Origin: Collinsella aerofaciens
GTDB taxonomy: Bacteria > Actinomycetota > Coriobacteriia > Coriobacteriales > Coriobacteriaceae
Assembly: GCF_015548375.1 (NCBI RefSeq)
Contig: NZ_JADMWW010000026.1
Location: 1 to 33,730, forward strand
Direction of reading: 5' to 3'
DNA: 33,730 nt
In this document: in pieces, positions 17,062 through 24,695 of the stretch
Numbering within the stretch: position 1 is the stretch's first letter
Layout: every line of letters begins with the position of its first letter
Program-made: the position numbers and the translations under genes
Notes under the pieces: generated by a model
What the model was told of the DNA's origin: nothing
The model's input: the letters and a program-made list of their open reading frames with translations, nothing else
Databases searched by the model: none

Positions 17062-18045
17062 ATGTCGCGCAAGTCCGCTTACAAGCAAGTACTTTCCATC
17101 GGCACCGCCGTGGTGTTGGGGTTTGCGCTGTTTACGGAATCGGTCGACGGGGCGCCCAAGCTGCTGTCGCCACAAAGCGATGAACAGGCGGCGGCTCTGG
17201 CCGAAAAACAAAACGAGAGTCCCAGCCGCACCGACGACGAGGCAGGCCTGGTCGCTCGGCTCGAATCGGGAACGGCGAGCTCCCCGGACCCTCAAAACGG
17301 CCAGGACTCTGGCGATGGCTCCGATTCCGCCGCAACCGACACCGATGACGACGTTTCCGCGGACAGTGCCGCCACCCCCATCGACGAGATCGAAAACCCC
17401 GACCTCAACCGCGCCCGCGGTGTTTATCTCAGCAGCATTCCCGACTACGCCGGCAACCCCTACGTTGCCCTTCGCGCCGACAGCACGCACCCGCTCGGCA
17501 CACCATCATTCACGCTCGATGAATACGAGCGCGCTACAGAAGAGGGCTGCTTTAAGAAGTTCTCCAAGCTCGACAGCCTGGGCCGCACCCGCAAAGCACT
17601 CGCCTGCGTGGGCCCCGAATCACTCGGTCAAGGCGAGCGCGGCGATATCTCGCGTATCCATCCTGCCGGTTGGCACCAGCAGCGCTACGACTTTATTCCG
17701 GGCCAGAGCCTCTACAACCGCTGCCACCTTATCGCCTGGTCGCTCTGCGGCGAAAACGCCAACCGCAAAAATCTCCTCACCGGCACGCGCTATCTCAACG
17801 AAACGGGCATGCTGCCGTTTGAGGAGCAGATTCTCGGCTACATCCGCGACACGGGCAACCATGTGCTCTACCGCGTCACGCCCATGTATAACGAAGAGGA
17901 ACTTGTCTGCCGTGGCGTGCGCCTTGAGGCGCAATCGGTCGAGGACCACGGCAAGACCCTCTGCTTCCACGTATATTGCTACAACCTGCAGCCGCACGTG
18001 CAGATCGACTACGCCACCGGCCGCAATCAGGCCTCGGGAGATTAG
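17062..18045 (+). CDS. Secreted DNA/RNA non-specific endonuclease (EndA/DNA-entry nuclease type)
   Basis: A 327-residue protein with a hydrophobic N-terminal signal or anchor (KQVLSIGTAVVLGFALFTESVDGA, about 8-31), an acidic Asp/Ser-rich linker (about 40-110) and a C-terminal beta-beta-alpha-metal nuclease domain. The catalytic segment reads YNRCHLIAWSLCGENANRKNLLTGTRYLNETGM (218-250): His222 is the expected general base and Asn237 the likely metal ligand. The usual DRGH of EndA appears here as NRCH, closer to streptococcal NR[SG]H forms. Cysteines at the active site and near the end (CFHVYCYN) might form disulfides outside the cell. Start ATG 17062 has AGGAG six to seven bases upstream. Members degrade extracellular DNA or process incoming DNA during uptake; no competence genes are adjacent. 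Confidence 0.87.
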   Translation: MSRKSAYKQVLSIGTAVVLGFALFTESVDGAPKLLSPQSDEQAAALAEKQNESPSRTDDEAGLVARLESGTASSPDPQNGQDSGDGSDSAATDTDDDVSADSAATPIDEIENPDLNRARGVYLSSIPDYAGNPYVALRADSTHPLGTPSFTLDEYERATEEGCFKKFSKLDSLGRTRKALACVGPESLGQGERGDISRIHPAGWHQQRYDFIPGQSLYNRCHLIAWSLCGENANRKNLLTGTRYLNETGMLPFEEQILGYIRDTGNHVLYRVTPMYNEEELVCRGVRLEAQSVEDHGKTLCFHVYCYNLQPHVQIDYATGRNQASGD

Positions 18046-18104
18046 GACCGACCAAGCTGCCCCAAAGCCTAAAATGATCCGTTTTCCTCCGTCCCCAAGG
18101 AATC

Positions 18105-18135
18105 AAAAAGAGCCGCCCCGGTTACCCAGGGCGGC
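18105..18135 (-). terminator. Terminator of the EF-G-like gene
   Basis: Stem GCCGCCC/GGGCGGC (18113-18119 with 18129-18135), followed on the minus strand by a CTTTTTG run. The convergent nuclease gene may also use it. Confidence 0.7.
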
Positions 18136-18173
18136 CCTTTCGTCAGCACCTACATTGCAGGCAAAATCGCACG

Positions 18174-20249
18174 CTACTTGGCGCGACCCTCCTCATAGCG
18201 CTCCACCAGCTTGGCCTGAACGTCATAAGGCACCTGCTCATAGCCAGCGGGCTTCATGGTAAAGTCGCCCGTACCGCGCGTGATAGAGCGCAGACGCGTC
18301 GAGTAATCCGTCAGCTCGGCGAGAGGTGCCTGCGCGATAACCACGGTGTCTCCGCGCTCATCGGTCTCCATGCCCGTCACGCGACCGCGCGAGGCCGAGA
18401 TGTCGCCCATCACGGCGCCGGCGTAGCTCTCGGGGATAGTCACCGTGATTTCCTCGATGGGCTCCAGCACCACCGGGTCGGCATCGGCGCATGCCTTGCG
18501 CAGGCCGATGCGAGCCGCCGCGCGGAACGCCATCTCGTTGGAGTCGACGCTGTGATACGAGCCGTCGTACACAGCCACGCGAATGCCCGTAAGCGGGTAG
18601 CCGGCAATAATACCGTCCTTCATAGTCTCCTGAACGCCCTTGTCCACGGCGGGGATGAGCGAGCGCGGGATGCGGCCACCCACGACCTCGTCCACAAACT
18701 CATAGCCGTCGCTCGTGCCGTCGGGCCCAATGAGCGGCTCCACGCGCAGCCAGCAGTCGCCGTACTGACCGGCACCACCGGTCTGCTTCTTGTGGCGACC
18801 CTGGGCGCTCGCCGTGCGGCGGATGGTCTCGCGATACGGAATGCGGATCGGCACGCTCTTGGCGGCGACCTTGGTGCGATCCTCCAAACGGTTGAGCAGC
18901 ACCGAAACCTGCGCCTCACCAACGGCGGAGATAATGGTCTGACCAGTCTCCTCGTCGCGGTCGATGCTCATAGTCGGATCGGCCTTGCAGGCCTTCTCGA
19001 TAAACGTGTAGAGCTTCTCTTCGTCCCCGCGATTCTCGGCCTCGATGGCAATGCGATACTGCGAGTTGGGGAACTTAAACGCCGCAGCCTCTACCTTACC
19101 GGTAATCGAGAGCGTATCGCCCGTCTCGGCCGCCAGCTTGGGTGCCACGATAATGTCGCCGGCATAGGCGTGACCGACCTCGGTCATGTCGCGGCCGCAC
19201 ATCACATACAGGTGAGCCAGACGGTCGCCCTTGCGGGTACGCGCGTTGATCAGCTCAAGACCCGGCTCAAGCGTACCCGTCAGCACCTTGATAAAGCTGA
19301 TGCGACCCTGCTGCGGATCGGCCAGGGTCTTAAACACAAACGCCACCGGACGGTCATCGTCGCTCGAAATCTTGAGCGAATCACCGTCGATGAGCGGCAT
19401 CTCGCCGTAGTCCGTCGGCGCCGGGAAGTACGTCGCGATGTCGTCCATCAGCGAGTTGACGCCCTGCTCCTTAATGCAATCGCCCGCAAAGACCGGCACA
19501 AAGATGCGCTCGGCAATCGCCTTCGACAGCAGGCCTTCAAGCTCCTCCTGCGTCAGCGTCTCCTCGCCTTCCAGGTACTTCATCATCAGCTCATCGTCGG
19601 CCTCGGCCACCAACTCGCACAGATGGTCATGGGCCTCCTCGGCCTGGGCACGATACTCCTCGGGAATCTCCGACTCAACGGCTTCGGTGCCGTTGCAATG
19701 GCGCGCCTTCATGCGCACCAGGTCGATGATGCCATCAAAGTCCTCGCCCTCGCCCCAGGGAAGGGTCACGGCGCCCAGGCGCGTGCCAAAGCGCTCCTGC
19801 AGCAGGTCCATCGTGGTCGCAAAGCTGGCCTCGGAGCGCGACAGGCGGTTTACGAACACCGCACGCGCCAGGCGCAGGTCCTCGGCGGCATACCAGAGCT
19901 TAACCGTCGTAGGCTGCGGTCCGGCCTCGGCGTCGACCACAAACAGAGCCGTCTCGCAGACGCTCATCGCGGCAAAGGCGTCGCCGATAAAATCGGGGTA
20001 GCACGGGGCATCGAGCACATTGATGCGCGCGCCCTTCCAGTCGATCGGCGCGATGGTCGTCGAGATGGAGAATGAACGCTTGACCTCTTCAGGGTCATAG
20101 TCGAGCGTGGGCTTGGTGCCGTCGTGGCCGCCCAGGCGGGCGGTCTTGCCAGAAAGGTGGAGCATGGCCTCGGCGAGTGAAGTCTTGCCCACCCCGCCTT
20201 GGCCTACGAGCACCACGTTCCTTACATTGCCGGTCTTGGGAGCACCCAT
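18174..20249 (-). CDS. Elongation factor G-like protein with altered GTPase motifs
   Basis: A 691-residue EF-G paralogue collinear with EF-G through domains I-V, including the conserved domain IV end (DGSYHSVDSNEMAFRAAARIGLRKA). G1 is intact (GQGGVGKT, 16-23), but G3 reads DAPCY (80-84) instead of DTPGH, so the conserved glycine and catalytic histidine are lost; G4 reads NRLS (134-137) instead of NKMD; G5 has AGDC in place of the usual GSA. GTP specificity and hydrolysis are therefore doubtful. ATG 20249 follows a perfect AGGAGGT; the frame extends to 20360 without one. Mycobacterial EF-G2 is reported to bind nucleotide without ribosome-dependent GTPase activity, a useful parallel. It is not in a ribosomal operon. 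The role could be ribosome rescue, hibernation or recycling; this is unproven. Confidence 0.9.
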   Translation of the reverse strand: MGAPKTGNVRNVVLVGQGGVGKTSLAEAMLHLSGKTARLGGHDGTKPTLDYDPEEVKRSFSISTTIAPIDWKGARINVLDAPCYPDFIGDAFAAMSVCETALFVVDAEAGPQPTTVKLWYAAEDLRLARAVFVNRLSRSEASFATTMDLLQERFGTRLGAVTLPWGEGEDFDGIIDLVRMKARHCNGTEAVESEIPEEYRAQAEEAHDHLCELVAEADDELMMKYLEGEETLTQEELEGLLSKAIAERIFVPVFAGDCIKEQGVNSLMDDIATYFPAPTDYGEMPLIDGDSLKISSDDDRPVAFVFKTLADPQQGRISFIKVLTGTLEPGLELINARTRKGDRLAHLYVMCGRDMTEVGHAYAGDIIVAPKLAAETGDTLSITGKVEAAAFKFPNSQYRIAIEAENRGDEEKLYTFIEKACKADPTMSIDRDEETGQTIISAVGEAQVSVLLNRLEDRTKVAAKSVPIRIPYRETIRRTASAQGRHKKQTGGAGQYGDCWLRVEPLIGPDGTSDGYEFVDEVVGGRIPRSLIPAVDKGVQETMKDGIIAGYPLTGIRVAVYDGSYHSVDSNEMAFRAAARIGLRKACADADPVVLEPIEEITVTIPESYAGAVMGDISASRGRVTGMETDERGDTVVIAQAPLAELTDYSTRLRSITRGTGDFTMKPAGYEQVPYDVQAKLVERYEEGRAK

Positions 20250-20423
20250 GATGACCTCCTTGCAGGGCCGCGCGCAATGCGCGACGCCAACGGGGAGAGT
20301 TCGCGGTCGGTGCCATCCCGGGAGCAGCATGGTCGGCAACCGAGCCGACTCACCCTCCAAATGTCCTATGCCACCACCCTACCCTCACGGGCGGCCGTCC
20401 ATGCATACCTTTCGGCGCACGTA

Positions 20424-20452
20424 TGAATACAGGCGGCGAGAGGAAGAGACAA
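20424..20452 (-). promoter_or_regulatory. Possible promoter of the EF-G-like gene
   Basis: Minus strand TTGTCT (20447-20452) and TATTCA (20424-20429) with a 17-base spacer. It would give a leader of about 170 bases. The rest of the 310-base gap 20250-20559 holds only the ABC operon terminator; no gene is seen. Confidence 0.3.
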
Positions 20453-20487
20453 GCTTGTGAGGCGATTATTGAACCCCGTCGATGCAA

Positions 20488-20525
20488 ACAAAAAGCCGCC
20501 ACAGACCGTAAGACCTGCGACGGCT
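20488..20525 (-). terminator. Terminator of the amino-acid ABC operon
   Basis: Minus strand stem AGCCGTCGCAG/CTGTGGCGGCT (two mismatches), followed by TTTTTG, about 35 bases after the ATPase stop. Confidence 0.7.
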
Positions 20526-20559
20526 TCGCCTCAATTAATAGTTGAGTAAATACCTGAGC

Positions 20560-21324
20560 CTATCCCTCGATACGGCTCAAGAACTCACGGGTGCGCTGCT
20601 CACGCGGATGGTCGATGACCTGCTCGGCAGGACCCTCCTCGACAATGCGGCCGCCATCCATAAAGACCACGCGGTCGGCAACATCGCGCGCAAACTGCAT
20701 CGCGTGGGTCACGATCACCATCGTCATATTCTGCGCGGCAAGGTCTTTAATGACACGCAGCACCTCGGCCGTCAGCTCGGGATCGAGCGCCGAGGTCGGC
20801 TCGTCAAAGAACAAGATCTCCGGGTCGAGCGCCAAGGCGCGGGCAATACTCACGCGCTGTTGCTGACCGCCCGAAAGCTCACACGGAACCTTGTTCTCGT
20901 TGCCCACAAGCCCCATCTGCGCGATCAACTCGCGCGCACGAGCTTCCGCCTGCTCGCGCGGGCGCTTAAGCACGCGGATCGGCGCGTCGATGATGTTTTT
21001 CATCACGGTATAGTGCGGGAACAGGTTGTAATTTTGGAACACCAGGCCGAATCGCGAGCGCGCCTGCTTGGGCACATCGCCCTTCGCATAGACCGCGCCC
21101 GAACCCGCATCCGTCGCAACGGCAAGGTCGCCAAACGAGAGCGAGCCTCCGTCGAGTGTCTCGAGCAGCGTGGCACACCGCAGCAGCGTGGACTTGCCGC
21201 CACCCGAAGGCCCGATAATCGCCACGACCTCGCCACGCTTCACCTCAAGCGAGATATCCTTGAGCACCTCATTGCCGCCAAACGCCTTGCGCGCGTTCGA
21301 TATATTCATTACCGAATTAATCAT
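20560..21324 (-). CDS. Polar amino-acid ABC importer, ATP-binding protein
   Basis: A 254-residue ATPase of the GlnQ/HisP type. Walker A GPSGGGKST, Q-loop FQNYNLFPHYTVMKNI, signature LSGGQQQRVSIARAL, Walker B ILFFDEPTSALDPEL and the H-loop THAMQFARDVADRVVFMDGG are all canonical. It powers the permease encoded immediately upstream. Start ATG 21324 overlaps the permease end by eight bases; an internal ATG at 21309 is a possible alternative. Last gene of a three-gene operon (binding protein, permease, ATPase), followed by a terminator. Confidence 0.95.
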   Translation of the reverse strand: MINSVMNISNARKAFGGNEVLKDISLEVKRGEVVAIIGPSGGGKSTLLRCATLLETLDGGSLSFGDLAVATDAGSGAVYAKGDVPKQARSRFGLVFQNYNLFPHYTVMKNIIDAPIRVLKRPREQAEARARELIAQMGLVGNENKVPCELSGGQQQRVSIARALALDPEILFFDEPTSALDPELTAEVLRVIKDLAAQNMTMVIVTHAMQFARDVADRVVFMDGGRIVEEGPAEQVIDHPREQRTREFLSRIEG

Positions 21325-21970
21325 GGTAGTAATCCAATTTTTTCTCGGCGGCGCCCAGCAGCATCTCGACGACGAAATTAAAGACCCAGTAAATCAGCGC
21401 CGCGATTGCAAACGGCACCATGCTCACCTGCGAGGCGACCAGCGCCTTGGCCGTCGAGAACATCTCACCCACGCCAATGGCAAACGCCAGCGACGTGTCC
21501 TTGACCAGCGTGATGATCTCGTTGCCCATCGCCGGCAGAATACGCTTGGCGACCTGCGGCATCACGATATACAGAAACGTCTGCACGCGCGAATAGCCCA
21601 GCACCTCGGCAGCCTCGTATTGACCGCGCGGAATGGACTGCAAGCCCGAGCGATAGATCTCGGCAAAGTAACCGGCGTAGTTGATGATGAACGCCACGAT
21701 GCACGCCGTCCACTTGGAATCGGGCGTGAGCGAAATGCCAAACACGTAGTACGGGGCAAAGTAGATGGCAAACATCTGCAGCATGAGCGGCGTACCGCGC
21801 ATGACCGAAATGTAGATGCGCGCAATCCAGCGAAGCGGCGCGATTTTGCTCATGCGCATAAACGCCACGGGGATTCCCAGCGGAATCGACCCCAGCAGTG
21901 TCAGCACAAACAACTGCAAACTGACCAAGAATCCCTGGCCGAGCATCTGCATCATGACCTGAATAGACAT
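21317..21970 (-). CDS. Polar amino-acid ABC importer, permease
   Basis: A 217-residue membrane permease of the HisM/GlnP type with about five membrane helices. The EAA loop that contacts the ATPase is visible (YEAAEVLGYSRVQTFLYIVMPQVAKRILPAMGNE), as is the N-terminal VMRGTPLMLQMFAIYF segment typical of the family. ATG 21970 shares its A with the TAA of the binding-protein gene (TAATG), so translation is probably coupled; an upstream in-frame start at 21985 would overlap more and is less likely. One permease gene is present, so it probably forms a homodimer. Confidence 0.94.
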   Translation of the reverse strand: MSIQVMMQMLGQGFLVSLQLFVLTLLGSIPLGIPVAFMRMSKIAPLRWIARIYISVMRGTPLMLQMFAIYFAPYYVFGISLTPDSKWTACIVAFIINYAGYFAEIYRSGLQSIPRGQYEAAEVLGYSRVQTFLYIVMPQVAKRILPAMGNEIITLVKDTSLAFAIGVGEMFSTAKALVASQVSMVPFAIAALIYWVFNFVVEMLLGAAEKKLDYYHD

Positions 21971-22830
21971 TACTTGAGCACCCAATTATCGAAAGATAGA
22001 CCATAGCTTGAATACTTGTCGCAGAGATCCTTAACCGTACCGTCATCGTAGAGTGCCTTGAGCGACTCGGTCACGGCGTCGGCCGACTTGGTGTCGCCCT
22101 TCTTAAAGCCGACGGCGTAGTGCTCGCTGGACAGCGGCTCATCAAGCTGCGTATAAGCATCGGGCTTGGCGGCAAGCTGATACTGGGCAATCGAAAGGTC
22201 GCAAGCCACGGCATCGACCGCGCCGCTCTCGAGCTGCATAAAGGCTGTGTTGTACTCGCCGATCGTGTCGAGCGTGGCAAACGTCGCCGCCAGATCCTTC
22301 TGGTCACCCTCGAGTACATCCTGCGCAGCGGAATCGGTCTGGGTAATCACGGTCTTGCCGGCAAGATCGTCCCAGCTCTTGATGCCCGCATCCTTCTTTA
22401 CCACCAGCACCTGCTCGTTGAGCATGTACGGCTCGGAGAACGTGTAGTCGTCCTCGCGACCCTCCATGGTAAAGCCGTTCCAGATGCAGTTGATGGCACC
22501 CGAGTTGAGCAGCGTATCCTTGGCATCCCAGTCGATGGCCTCGTATTTGACCTCCCAGCCCTGCTTATCGGCAACAGCCTTGGCCAGATCGAGATCAAAG
22601 CCGGTGTACTCGCCATCGTCGCCCACAAAGCCGTACGGAGGATAGGACTTATCAAAGCCCACCACGAGCTTCTTGGACTCCGCAGCGCCCTTCACGTCCT
22701 TGGCTGCAGCAGAACCGGCAGCGGAACCCTTGCCGGCACCACCGCCGCAACCGACAAGACCAAGGCCAAGCACCGTGGCGAGCGAGCCGGCTAGACCAAC
22801 AAACTGACGACGAGACATATCGGTATTCAT
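21970..22830 (-). CDS. Polar amino-acid ABC importer, substrate-binding lipoprotein
   Basis: A 286-residue extracellular solute-binding protein, family 3. The N-terminus MNTDMSRRQFVGLAGSLATVLGLGLVGC combines a twin-arginine motif (RRQF) with a lipobox (LVGC), so export by Tat and lipid anchoring at the cysteine are likely. A Gly/Ala/Lys linker is followed by the mature domain KKLVVGFDKSYPPYGFVGDDGEYTGFDLDLAKAVA, the classic ligand-binding start. ATG 22830 follows AAGGGGG. The ligand is probably a polar amino acid; which one is not decidable from the sequence. The gene has its own promoter with operator-like palindromes (22849-22915). Confidence 0.94.
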   Translation of the reverse strand: MNTDMSRRQFVGLAGSLATVLGLGLVGCGGGAGKGSAAGSAAAKDVKGAAESKKLVVGFDKSYPPYGFVGDDGEYTGFDLDLAKAVADKQGWEVKYEAIDWDAKDTLLNSGAINCIWNGFTMEGREDDYTFSEPYMLNEQVLVVKKDAGIKSWDDLAGKTVITQTDSAAQDVLEGDQKDLAATFATLDTIGEYNTAFMQLESGAVDAVACDLSIAQYQLAAKPDAYTQLDEPLSSEHYAVGFKKGDTKSADAVTESLKALYDDGTVKDLCDKYSSYGLSFDNWVLK

Positions 22831-22848
22831 GGTATTCCCCCTTGATGG

Positions 22849-22915
22849 CACTTTAGTTAAGTAAAGTGAGTCGTGTAACGTCCAGAATCATACACTTTAG
22901 TGAGATGGAGTACAA
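22849..22915 (-). promoter_or_regulatory. Promoter and operator of the amino-acid ABC operon
   Basis: Minus strand TTGTAC (22910-22915) and TATGAT (22887-22892) with an exact 17-base spacer. A palindrome CACTTTA-G-TTAA-G-TAAAGTG (22849-22868) lies about 10-30 bases downstream of the expected start site, and CACTTTAGTG (22893-22902) sits in the spacer. Two related sites in these positions suggest repression, plausibly by an amino-acid-responsive regulator. Confidence 0.65.
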
Positions 22916-22922
22916 GGCGAGT

Positions 22923-23061
22923 TTGCCCGCCGCGTGAGGGGTGTGGGGGTTAAGTTTCCTGCTCTACAGTCCTGCTCACGACGGAGGCCACATTAAGTGG
23001 CCTCCTGTTCGTGCGGAACTCGCGATAAACTTAACCCCCACACCCCTCACGCGGCGGGCAA
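22923..23061. repeat. 139-bp palindromic element with perfect 35-bp arms
   Basis: Arms at 22923-22957 and 23027-23061 are exact reverse complements over 35 bases (left arm starts TTGCCCGCCGCG, ends GGTTAAGTTT). The 69-base centre contains a nested hairpin: CACGA-GGAGGCCAC/GTGGCCTCC-TCGTG (22977-23013) with an ATTAA loop, extended by AGTCC/GGAACT. The element lies eight bases upstream of the ABC operon's -35 and 107 bases before the methyltransferase gene. There is no T-run at either end. The 338-base gap 22831-23168 holds only this element and the promoter described above. It could be a miniature mobile element, a structured RNA gene or a chromosomal binding or insulating site. Confidence 0.85.
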
Positions 23062-23168
23062 CCGTCGTTGGGCTTATCGCTGACACGATTAAACCGCTTG
23101 CATATCGTCTGCTGGCTTGGCACGGTACAATACTTGCAGCTTTAATTCATGAATTAGTGGAGTTATTG

Positions 23169-24617
23169 ATGGCAGAATCTCGTGCGGAGCGTAGGGCTCG
23201 TCGTGCTTTGGTGGAGGCGGTTGAGGGGTCGAAGGAGGAGGAATCTTCTACGAAATCCAAGTCTTCTAAAGCTGCAAAAAGCAAATCGGCTAAGGGCAAG
23301 GCTAAGGCCAAGCGTCCCGGCTCTCGTCGGAACGAGGATAAGGCATCTCAGACTCGCTCCAAGCGCCCGTATAAGAATCCGGTTCCGTCTGCGCGCAAGG
23401 CCGTTGATCCCAAGTCTCCTTGTTCCATCATGAAAGCTTGCGGTGGGTGCACGGCGCTCAATCGTCCTTATAAGAAGCAGTTGGCGACCAAGCAGGCTGC
23501 TATGGAGGAGCTTTTTGCTGCTCTTTGCGAGCGCGAGGGTATTAGCGTCGACCCCATTCGTGGTATGGGCGTCACCCTGGGCGACCCGGGTAAATATCCC
23601 GCGCCGCGTGGCTTTCGTCATAAGGCTGCCACTCCCTTTGCTCCCGGTAAGGAGGGTGCTGTCCGTTGCGGTTTCTTTGAGCGCGGCACGCACAAGATCG
23701 TTGCCGTACCCGAATGCCCCGTCGAGGCGTCGGGCGCTCGTCAGATTCTCAACGGCATCGCACGCGAAGCTGAGCGGTTGCATATTCCCGCCTTTAACGA
23801 GGACAAGCATCTTGGTTTGCTTCGCTATGCCGTCATCCGCTGCGGTTGGCGTACCGACCAGGTCATGGTTACGCTCGTGACCGCCCAGCGTGACTTACCG
23901 CATGCGCAGGAATTCTTTGAGGCCGTCGCCGCACTCGATCCGCGCATCGTCACCGTCGCCCAAAACATCAACGGACGCCCCGGCAACGCCATCCTCGGCG
24001 AGGAAACCCGCATCGTGTATGGCGCCAAGTGCATGCGCGACCAGCTACTCGGCTGCGAGTTCGATATCTCCCCCACCGCGTTCTACCAGACCAACCCGCA
24101 ACAGACCGAGCTGCTCTATCAGCTCGCTATCGACGGCATGGATTTGCACCAGGGCGATGTGCTCATGGATGCCTACTGTGGCAGCGGTACCATCGGTCTT
24201 TGCGCAGTTAAAGATGCCCAGAAAAAGGGCATCGGCATTATGCTGCTCGGCGTGGAGCGCAACCCGGCGGGCATTGCCGACGCACGTCGCAATGCCGAGC
24301 TCAACGGCCTCACCCGCAGCGCCTGGTTTATGGCCGACGACGCCACCGATTGCATCCTGGATGCCGCCGATAACAACGAGCGGGTCGATGTCCTTTCCAT
24401 CGATCCGCCGCGCGCCGGCTCTACCCCCGAGTTCCTCGAAGCTGCCTGCGCGCTTAAGCCGCGCCGCATCACCTATATCAGCTGCAACCCCGTAACTCAA
24501 GAGCGCGACCTGCATCAGCTCCTCGACGGAGGCTATTGCCTGCTCAAGATCACGCCCGTCGACATGTTCCCACACACCGACCACACCGAAACCGTAGCGG
24601 TCCTCGAACGCCGCTAA
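23169..24617 (+). CDS. 23S rRNA (uracil-C5)-methyltransferase, RlmD/RlmCD/TrmA type
   Basis: A 482-residue SAM-dependent RNA m5U methyltransferase. Residues 1-80 are an unusual Lys/Ser/Arg-rich, probably disordered extension. Iron-sulfur cysteines follow (CSIMKACGGC, C-x5-C-x2-C, with a fourth in VPECPV). The catalytic half has FYQTNPQQTELLY, the SAM motif DAYCGSGTIGL, SIDPPRAG and ISCNPVTQERDL with the nucleophilic cysteine. No TRAM domain is apparent; the lysine-rich tail may take over RNA binding. ATG 23169 has GTGGAG six bases before it; the frame to 22941 would run through the palindrome. The first ~550 bases use T-ending codons far more than the rest of the gene and its neighbours. Target uridine (747 or 1939 type) is not decidable. 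Confidence 0.92.
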   Translation: MAESRAERRARRALVEAVEGSKEEESSTKSKSSKAAKSKSAKGKAKAKRPGSRRNEDKASQTRSKRPYKNPVPSARKAVDPKSPCSIMKACGGCTALNRPYKKQLATKQAAMEELFAALCEREGISVDPIRGMGVTLGDPGKYPAPRGFRHKAATPFAPGKEGAVRCGFFERGTHKIVAVPECPVEASGARQILNGIAREAERLHIPAFNEDKHLGLLRYAVIRCGWRTDQVMVTLVTAQRDLPHAQEFFEAVAALDPRIVTVAQNINGRPGNAILGEETRIVYGAKCMRDQLLGCEFDISPTAFYQTNPQQTELLYQLAIDGMDLHQGDVLMDAYCGSGTIGLCAVKDAQKKGIGIMLLGVERNPAGIADARRNAELNGLTRSAWFMADDATDCILDAADNNERVDVLSIDPPRAGSTPEFLEAACALKPRRITYISCNPVTQERDLHQLLDGGYCLLKITPVDMFPHTDHTETVAVLERR

Positions 24618-24645
24618 CCAACCTCAGTAGATTTTTGGGACAAGA

Positions 24646-24675
24646 AAGGGGGCGACCCGCCTGGGCCGCCCCCTT
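24646..24675. terminator. Bidirectional terminator
   Basis: A 9-bp stem AAGGGGGCG/CGCCCCCTT with an inner ACCCGCCTGGGC loop, between convergent genes. A TTTTTGGGACA lies just upstream (24632-24642), another instance of the GGGACA core. Confidence 0.7.
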
Positions 24676-24695
24676 CGCTTGGTTTATTAACTCCG

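Noticed and set aside
18552-20075. A 507-codon open frame antisense to the EF-G-like gene, and similar ones at 2539-3906 and 28068-29315
   Set aside because: Each is a shadow of a well-recognised gene, lacks family features and is rich in Arg/His/Gln, as expected from antisense translation.
22923-23061. Retron or IS200/IS605-type end as explanation of the long palindrome
   Set aside because: No reverse transcriptase or TnpA/TnpB-like gene is present in the window, and the element lacks visible target-site duplications.
22941-23168. N-terminal extension of the rRNA methyltransferase back to 22941
   Set aside because: It would read through the palindrome; ATG 23169 has a suitable ribosome site and begins the conserved-looking basic head.
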